Of a stretch of 64,000 nt of DNA, positions 27,736 to 64,000 are shown one piece after another. The notes below the pieces were generated by a model, which ran no database searches, was not told where the DNA came from, and saw only the letters and a list, made by a program, of their open reading frames with translations. The translations under genes were made by a program, and so were the position numbers. The first letter of the stretch is position 1. Each line of letters starts with the position of its first letter. The stretch is from Owenia fusiformis (taxonomy: Eukaryota; Annelida; Polychaeta; Sabellida; Oweniidae), in contig CAIIXF020000012.1 in assembly GCA_903813345.2 (NCBI GenBank), positions 28,654,684 through 28,718,683 of the forward strand, given 5' to 3'.

Positions 27736-27957
27736 AAATGGGAATAAAATCTAATCTTTATAATTCTAAAATACTATTTTTGATCGTTGAATTTTAGCAG
27801 CATACTAATCATTGTCTTATTTCAAGCTCAGGGATTTAGTATCCAATTTTAACGCAGGGGTAGTGGTATGGGATATCCAATTTGGAGCTTCTCCAACTCA
27901 CAGAAGTGAGCTGTTCAAAACATAGAGTTCGGCGTCTGGATAGACGGTTGGTGTTTT

Positions 27958-28131
27958 TTGCTAAATTAGTGCCAAATAGGTACTAAATAATGCCATTATG
28001 CTGTATATTCAAGACATCTGAAGAGCGCAATAACGTACAAGAAGACCAAGTCAAACAGGTGAAACAGAACAAGGAATTATTAACGAAAGCACAGTAGAGA
28101 AAGATTATAAATCGTGTGGACAATACCGGGA
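27958..28131 (+). pseudogene. Broken copy of the RWDD4 last intron end and last exon
   Basis: About 174 bp match 13724-13905, including intron sequence before the acceptor (CTAAATTAGTGCCAAATA) and exon codons. So this is a DNA-level copy and not a retrocopy. It is dead: the acceptor CCAG has become CAAG, and a CAG codon is now TAG (28095-28097). The exon also stops matching before the GELPRG block. It sits exactly at the outer edge of duplicated segment A, suggesting capture during duplication or transposition. Confidence 0.85.
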
Positions 28132-28359
28132 AAAGAAGGGAATGTGATTCATCCGAAAACCTAACATTGGAAATTGACAACATTTGGAGCATATTTTGGA
28201 ACGATCAAAACTCTATCAATATAAAACTATGATTATTGAAACTTTGCCAGAGGATCCCACGTTGAATTAAGTCCTTGTGTGCCAAATTTCAGAGCAATTA
28301 ACCTCCATTTAAGAAAAATATTGAAGAAATGGAGGGTTGCATTTTTTGGGGTCACCCTG

Positions 28360-29540
28360 TACTTGTCCTTTGTGGTATTACTATTTTATAAATACATTGA
28401 GATTTTGACCTACAACTGTTATCTGTTCAAACTTTTATATCGGCAGGTGTCTATAGTGCTTCCTTATAGTAACACACCAAGCTGTAAATAGTGATAACAT
28501 ATATAGTATACTCTGCTTTATAGCACATAAACTTTTCTTTTCGTTTATTTCCTTATTATTTCTTTATTAACGAAAATCGAATTCCAATGAATATTTTCAA
28601 CGTATACGTAACATTAACATTCCAAATTATGAATAAGTAAAATATAAGAAACAAAATGAATAGATCATTCTCCAGTTAAACAGTTAAAGGACATAATCAG
28701 CAATTTGGCTTTCAGTGTCGCTCTCGCCATTATCGTTTTACGAGCACGACACGAATGAATATTGATATTGTACATGAACGCTTCATTATTTTAAAGATAT
28801 GTTTTTAAGTAAAATTACGACCCCTTATGTCTACCATCGTTTTAATTAATAACAGGAAATTTTTTAATTGAGTGAAAATTCCTCGTCGTATGAAAAGCTA
28901 AAGTCGAGTGTAGATGGCAAAGTAGCTTACTTCGATGAAGACCAAGTATCAAATTTTTCCCAATGCCACCACACCACGATTTCTGTACTTGTTGGGTATG
29001 TGGTTCTGAACTAAATCATATGCTCGTTATCATTTTTATTAATCCGACTTACATAAAATAAGTCGTCCAAATAGTAGTCCGTAATCCGTCAAATAAATTG
29101 ACGTCCGTCTTTTTTTTCCGTCGTAGTTACAAGGAAATGTTATCAACTTATTATTCTAGGATATCATTTTTGACCAGTGAATTTAAGTTACGTACTCATT
29201 TATATTAATAGCATTTTATCTCAAATTTGGATGCAAATTTGTCATTTTTTAATCTAAATATCAAGTATTTATATAACAGAACATTTTGAAACATAATTAT
29301 CTGAAATTCCTTACGGTGTTTAATTAATACACTGATTACAATATTTTGCTATATAAATGTTACCCAATTCTGACAATCAGCGTTACATGGTGCTGCCATC
29401 TTAATAACTTCATCGAACTTTCCAAAGTTTAAATTGCACAGGACCGAAATAATCGTTTCAGCAATCTAAATGGGAGTTAAAATCTAATCTTTATCATTCT
29501 AAAATACTATTTTTGATCGTTGAATTTTAGCAGCATACTC
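28360..29540. repeat. Segmental duplication copy B
   Basis: This aligns with copy A (24650-27358) but lacks the 1.6-kb TIR element. Divergence of roughly a tenth of positions suggests an older duplication than the tandem one that follows. The short frame at 28279-28491 is not conserved between the copies and is not called. Confidence 0.7.
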
Positions 29541-29753
29541 ATCAGTAATTTATTTATTGCATTACCACAAATACAATGTACATGGGTATAGCTAAAATCT
29601 ATAATATAAGATGATAAAACAAACTACTACAATACTACACTGTTTAAATAAGGGGGTATATAATACAATAAGATACATAAACGTTGAGAAGTTTGTTTGA
29701 CACTAGTTTGGAAGATTAGTTACTCAAATGGTTTCATTGTAATGTAGCATTAT

Positions 29754-30598
29754 CACCCTATGCAGACAGAGCCTGTGGGAAATATTGGGTGCGGAGCAAA
29801 TGAGCAGAGGGTGCGGAGCTAACCGGGTCATTTTTGAATTTAAATTTGGGATATTTCTGAAACTAAGCCGTTTTGGGACTTCAAATATACCAAGATATGT
29901 GTATTTGACACCACATATCAATACAATTGTGAAAATAGTAGCGCAATTCATTCTATAGCGACGCAGTGTGCCTTAAACCTTTCCCAGACCTATATATTTT
30001 GAAATTATCCTTTTAGTCCCCAGCATTCATAAAAAATGGTGTTTAAGGTACACTATCTATACAAATTATTTTTGCATCTTGGAAGCCAGGCAGTATCTGT
30101 GTGATTTTATAAAAATTCGGAATGTTTTTCAGATATGAGCCCCCTCTAAATATTGGGTGCGGAGCAGCTCCATAAACGTAGCTCCGCACCCAATATTTAG
30201 AGGGGGCTCATATCTGAAGAACATTTCCGAATTTTTATAAAATCACACAGATACTGCCTGGCTTCCAAGATGCAAAAATAATTTGCATGGGTAGTGTATT
30301 TTGAACACCATTTTTTATGAATGCTGGGGACGCAGTATTAAAAGGATAGTCTCAAAATATATAGGTCTGGGAAATGTTTAAGGCATACTGCGTCGCTATT
30401 AAATGAATTGCACTACTATTTTCACAATTTTATTGGTATTTGGTGTCAAATACACATATCTTGGTATATTTGAAGTCCCAAAACGGCTTAGTTTCAGAAA
30501 TATCCCAATTTTAAATTCAAAAATGACCGTTAGCTCCGCACCCTCCGCTCATTTGCGCCGCACCCAATATTTCCCACAGGCTCTGTCTGCATAGGGTG
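29754..30598. mobile_element. 845-bp foldback element, first copy
   Basis: Arms of about 410 bp meet near 30170 (CAGCTCCATAAACGTAGCTC). The ends are CACCCTATGCAGACAGAGCC and its complement, flanked by ATTAT (29749-29753 and 30599-30603). The mirror-image frames on both strands (75 and 63 codons, sharing YTYLGIFEVPKRLSFRNIP) come from the palindrome and could be remnants of one ancestral coding piece. Confidence 0.8.
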
Positions 30599-31129
30599 AT
30601 TATCCAATTATCGACAGATTCAACGCAAGGGAATGGTAGGGGACATCAGATTTGGAACATTTTGAAACATAATTATCTGAAATTCCTTACGGTGTTTAAT
30701 TAATACACTGATTACAATATTTTGCTATATAAATGTTACCCAATTCTGACAATCAGCGTTACATGGTGCTGCCATCTTAATAACTTCATCGAACTTTCCA
30801 AAGTTTAAATTGCACAGGACCGAAATAATCGTTTCAGCAATCTAAATGGGAGTTAAAATCTAATCTTTATCATTCTAAAATACTATTTTTGATCGTTGAA
30901 TTTTAGCAGCATACTCATCAGTAATTTATTTATTGCATTACCACAAATACAATGTACATGGGTATAGCTAAAATCTATAATATAAGATGATAAAACAAAC
31001 TACTACAATACTACACTGTTTAAATAAGGGGGTATATAATACAATAAGATACATAAACGTTGAGAAGTTTGTTTGACACTAGTTTGGAAGATTAGTTACT
31101 CAAATGGTTTCATTGTAATGTAGCATTAT

Positions 31130-31974
31130 CACCCTATGCAGACAGAGCCTGTGGGAAATATTGGGTGCGGAGCAAATGAGCAGAGGGTGCGGAGCTAACC
31201 GGGTCATTTTTGAATTTAAATTTGGGATATTTCTGAAACTAAGCCGTTTTGGGACTTCAAATATACCAAGATATGTGTATTTGACACCACATATCAATAC
31301 AATTGTGAAAATAGTAGCGCAATTCATTCTATAGCGACGCAGTGTGCCTTAAACCTTTCCCAGACCTATATATTTTGAAATTATCCTTTTAGTCCCCAGC
31401 ATTCATAAAAAATGGTGTTTAAGGTACACTATCTATACAAATTATTTTTGCATCTTGGAAGCCAGGCAGTATCTGTGTGATTTTATAAAAATTCGGAATG
31501 TTTTTCAGATATGAGCCCCCTCTAAATATTGGGTGCGGAGCAGCTCCATAAACGTAGCTCCGCACCCAATATTTAGAGGGGGCTCATATCTGAAGAACAT
31601 TTCCGAATTTTTATAAAATCACACAGATACTGCCTGGCTTCCAAGATGCAAAAATAATTTGCATGGGTAGTGTATTTTGAACACCATTTTTTATGAATGC
31701 TGGGGACGCAGTATTAAAAGGATAGTCTCAAAATATATAGGTCTGGGAAATGTTTAAGGCATACTGCGTCGCTATTAAATGAATTGCACTACTATTTTCA
31801 CAATTTTATTGGTATTTGGTGTCAAATACACATATCTTGGTATATTTGAAGTCCCAAAACGGCTTAGTTTCAGAAATATCCCAATTTTAAATTCAAAAAT
31901 GACCGTTAGCTCCGCACCCTCCGCTCATTTGCGCCGCACCCAATATTTCCCACAGGCTCTGTCTGCATAGGGTG
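31130..31974. mobile_element. 845-bp foldback element, second copy
   Basis: This is the same element displaced by exactly 1,376 bp. Because the flanking DNA moved with it, it was copied by tandem duplication and not by transposition. Confidence 0.8.
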
Positions 31975-32099
31975 ATTATCCAATTATCGACAGATTCAAC
32001 GCAAGGGAATGGTAGGGGACATCAGATTTGGAGCTTCTCCAACTCACAGAAGTGAGCTGTTCAAAACATAGAGTTCGGCGTCTGTATAGACGGTTGGTG

Positions 32100-34198
32100 T
32101 TTTTAAATGGCAGTCACAAAATGAGATCGTAGTTTGTTTCTAAATCAAATATATTATTTTCCATCAGCGATTGATAGTTACATACTAATTTGTATTGGTA
32201 GCACTACTTTTCAAATTAGTTAACAAATATGTCATTGTGAAATCTTAATGTCAAGTTCTGATATAATATAACATTCTGAAACATAATTGTTGAAAGTCTT
32301 TAAAGGAATTTAATTAATACAGGAATATTTTGACAAATAAATATTACCATGTCAAACTTTTAATATCAGCAGTGCTATTGTGCTGCCATCTTAATGATCA
32401 AACTTTTTAAAAATTCAAATTGACCTCAAGTCTGTATGTACACATTCTGATACTCATAGCATCTTTCTGTTTCACCTGAAACATCTCAGGGCTGAGAGGA
32501 TTTGAGATGTCCTGGTTTATCATGATGGTATGTACATGTAACGACATATAGTTTCCTGATTAAAGCACATATTATATTGATTTTTAATCCTAAAGATGTT
32601 TGGTTAAAAAAAGGCTCTTGGAATTTTTGTTTAAAAAGAAAGGATGTTGCAAGAATTTAAAACCTATAAACCCTAGAAAACAAAAAGCAAACCTGGCCTA
32701 ATTTGTCCCCAATGTAAAACTATTTTCCTAAGACAACATTGAAACCCTAAAGCATAATTGTACTTTGAGAAGTTTCTTCTCTAATCTTGGATAGATAGAA
32801 CAAAGAAAAAACAAAATAAAACATGTTTCTTACAGTTTTTATTCATCAATTTTTTTCTGTTACACCAATACATAAGGACACTGATACACAGGTGAACGTT
32901 GGTTGTTGCCCAGTAACTCATTCCAATGGTTGCTATGGTTACAAAATTTTAATTATGAGTCTATGACATCACAATATATTAATAGCATTCATTTGAATCG
33001 CAAACCAGTCATTTCATCTAATCTTCTTCGTGTATATTCCTTTATATCTATTTTTTGCCTAACCATCTTCAAACATATTCTGTGTACAATGTAAATTGCT
33101 GTCTTGACCTGTTTGCAAACTTAACTATGGGTTCCAGACAAATATCCTTAAGACTTGGTAGCCCACTCTAGGCTTAAGATAGCAAATGGGGTGTGGGGGG
33201 GTGGACAAATCACAGAGATCAACTAAAACTTTGTCAGAGTCATTATGCAAGTCTATAAATGTCAGTGCTTAGAAGGGGTCTTAATGCATACACATGGCCA
33301 ATGGAATAGTCTTTTTCAATATACTGAAATACAAATAAATACACTTAAATCATGCAACAAAATATCCACTTACATCCATCACCAAAACATCTGCAATACT
33401 TCAACATCTGCATCATCCCAACAACTGTATATTCATTTTAGCATCTGTATAATCTTATCTTCAGTTAGGAAATCTTTACAATGGATTAAATCATGATAAT
33501 TCTTCAGAATTACTGCCATCTATTTCTATACATCAATTATTGTTACTATGGAAACCATGATATAAATAGAGTATACTTGTTAAAGTAAAAGTTGAAATTC
33601 ATTATCAAAATAAATAATAAAGCTTCTCGGAGTGTTTTTTGTCATATTCAATCCAACTTAGGTTAATATGGAAATTACTTATTATAAGATAATTTGAGGA
33701 AACATTTCCCATGCACAGATGCACAATATTTCAAAATGTATAATAAAAGTGCACATGTCAGAATCTATGTTGCTTAAATAGCAGTCATGTCATGGGAGTG
33801 AATATTGGCACAATGTCGGCTGAAAATTTCTGACACAGTCCACAATTGCAAAGTTCCAAAATACTTTCCAGAACTTTCTAGTTCCTTCTAATAGTTTCAC
33901 TAATTTAGAGAAAAATATTTTCACTCTTTTTAAAATAAAAATTAAAATTATTTCCCACAGAATATCAATTTGGCTTGTTTTGCCTCACCTAGATATTTTT
34001 GCCTCACCAACTATTGGATTCTGGCCACATTTCTGACCTGAATTCCTCAGAATAATTTCATTCTTTTTAATTACATAGTCCATACATTAGTTCATCATAC
34101 TAGTTTCATGGTATGTAGATTCAGCATTGATATGACTTAGACTACAACAAAGCATCGCTGATACAACAAAAAGGCATTGATATGACGACTGAGTGTTG
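32100..34198. other. Diverged repeat remnant and GCN1 3' flank
   Basis: Bases 32100-32420 are a weak third copy of the segment seen at 27050-27350. From there to the GCN1 stop I see no gene. The nearest AATAAA on the minus strand is at 32838-32843, which would imply a GCN1 3'UTR of about 1.36 kb; this is tentative. Frames at 32903-33094 and 33245-33496 have no recognisable domain. Confidence 0.35.
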
Positions 34199-63496
<29,298 letters not shown>

Positions 63497-64000
63497 CTGA
63501 AATGTATTGTAAATGTTTTATTAAGAAAGGAGCACGTGGGTTATCGCAAACAATTTCAGAAGGTTATATCTTGGATTATGACTATTTTCTGACAATGAAG
63601 ACAAGTTTATCTTTTAGATCAATTCATTATCTCAAAGAAAATTATGCACAGTAATAATAAATTCAAACAAACTCGAAGATATTTAACTAGCAATTAACCC
63701 ATCAACACACTTTTTGACCCCATTTTGAAGATGTTGACCCCATTTTCACCAAAAATGCAATCATTTTTTACAATGTTTAATGCATTACTATTCTTTATTT
63801 TGATGTATCAAATAGTTCTTGACAGAAAAACTTAATTGCATTAAGATAAGTGTTCCCCATGTTATTTCTCCATTGAAAAATCTCATGCTATCCATTGGTT
63901 TCAGTTCATTTTGGTCATCCAAATTGAATATCTTTAAAGTCCCTGGAGCAATCAAATTTTCCTTTTAGGAAATCGAACATGTCTCAAAGCACATTCTAAT
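63497..64000. other. GCN1 intron continuing past the window
   Basis: This is sequence upstream (in GCN1 direction) of the acceptor at 63497-63498. No coding exon is recognised; the 87-codon plus-strand frame starting at 63391 mostly shadows the GCN1 exon. A CCCATTTTGAAGATGTTGAC-like direct repeat is seen near 63717-63745. Confidence 0.45.

Larger units (their letters stand above)
24650..27957. repeat. Segmental duplication copy A
   Basis: The parts 24650-24980, 26574-27358 and 27736-27957 align in order with 28360-29540 plus the block ending at 32100 (copy B). Shared blocks include CAAACTTTTATATCGGC, GTGCTTCCTTATAGTA, CATAATCAGCAATTTGGC and GAGCTTCTCCAACTCACAGA. Copy A carries two insertions absent from B (24981-26573 and 27359-27735). 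A third, weaker copy of the inner part is at 32100-32420. No gene content is recognised in the shared sequence. Confidence 0.75.
29281..32032. repeat. 1,376-bp near-identical tandem duplication
   Basis: Bases 29281-30656 and 30657-32032 appear identical at every place I compared, including the large foldback element and its imperfections. The junction is a clean GGACATCAGATTTGG to AACATTTTG join, and the second copy continues into the ancestral GAGCTTCTCC flank. It is either a very recent duplication or an assembly duplication. Confidence 0.88.

Noticed and set aside
29724-31970. Paired 75- and 63-codon frames (YTYLGIFEVPKRLSF...)
   Set aside because: They are mirror images made by the palindromic element and repeated by the tandem duplication; no complete domain. 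Possibly a fossil coding piece, but not callable.

Overview
This is AT-rich, intron-rich animal DNA, most likely from a marine invertebrate. The evidence is metazoan gene structure with GT-AG introns, three recognisable conserved eukaryotic genes, one chemoreceptor-like GPCR, and many tandem repeats and short non-autonomous transposons. The sequence alone does not fix the phylum.

Layout. (1) 94-4872, minus strand: the first 376 codons, in six coding exons, of SUPT6H (Spt6, histone chaperone and elongation factor); the rest lies beyond base 1. (2) 11013-13982, plus strand: five exons of RWDD4 (RWD-domain protein), ending at a stop. Its short first exon was not found and must lie upstream of a 2-kb array of 42-bp repeats. 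(3) 16900-24150: a 75-bp satellite, then an intronless seven-transmembrane receptor (start 19016) whose C-terminal tail is about 800 residues of Asn/Asp/Lys/Pro hexapeptides encoded by an 18-bp minisatellite. (4) 24500-32400: a gene-poor patch of diverged segmental duplications, TIR and foldback elements, a broken copy of the last RWDD4 exon, and a 1,376-bp near-perfect tandem duplication. (5) 34199-63496, minus strand: 36 exons with consistent phase encoding the C-terminal 2,156 residues of GCN1, the ribosome-bound HEAT-repeat activator of the eIF2alpha kinase GCN2. An intronless plus-strand gene for a type II membrane protein (51104-52210) is nested in one GCN1 intron.

The most striking pattern crosses gene boundaries. 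In SUPT6H, RWDD4 and GCN1, tandem arrays repeatedly start exactly at, or include, a splice junction. The repeat unit is then made of the acceptor plus the start of the exon, or of the donor, so that tens of decoy splice sites stand beside the real one. I count at least eleven junctions of this kind, the largest having about 45, 20 and 17 copies. A second theme is a set of non-autonomous inverted-repeat elements with 5'-CAC...GTG-3' ends and 4-6 bp target duplications. One has a matching empty site in a paralogous segment of this same window.

Functional links: GCN1 carries a C-terminal region that in other species binds RWD domains, and RWDD4 is an RWD-domain protein lying convergently about 20 kb away. 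Whether they interact is inference. SUPT6H is a transcription factor with no evident tie to the others.
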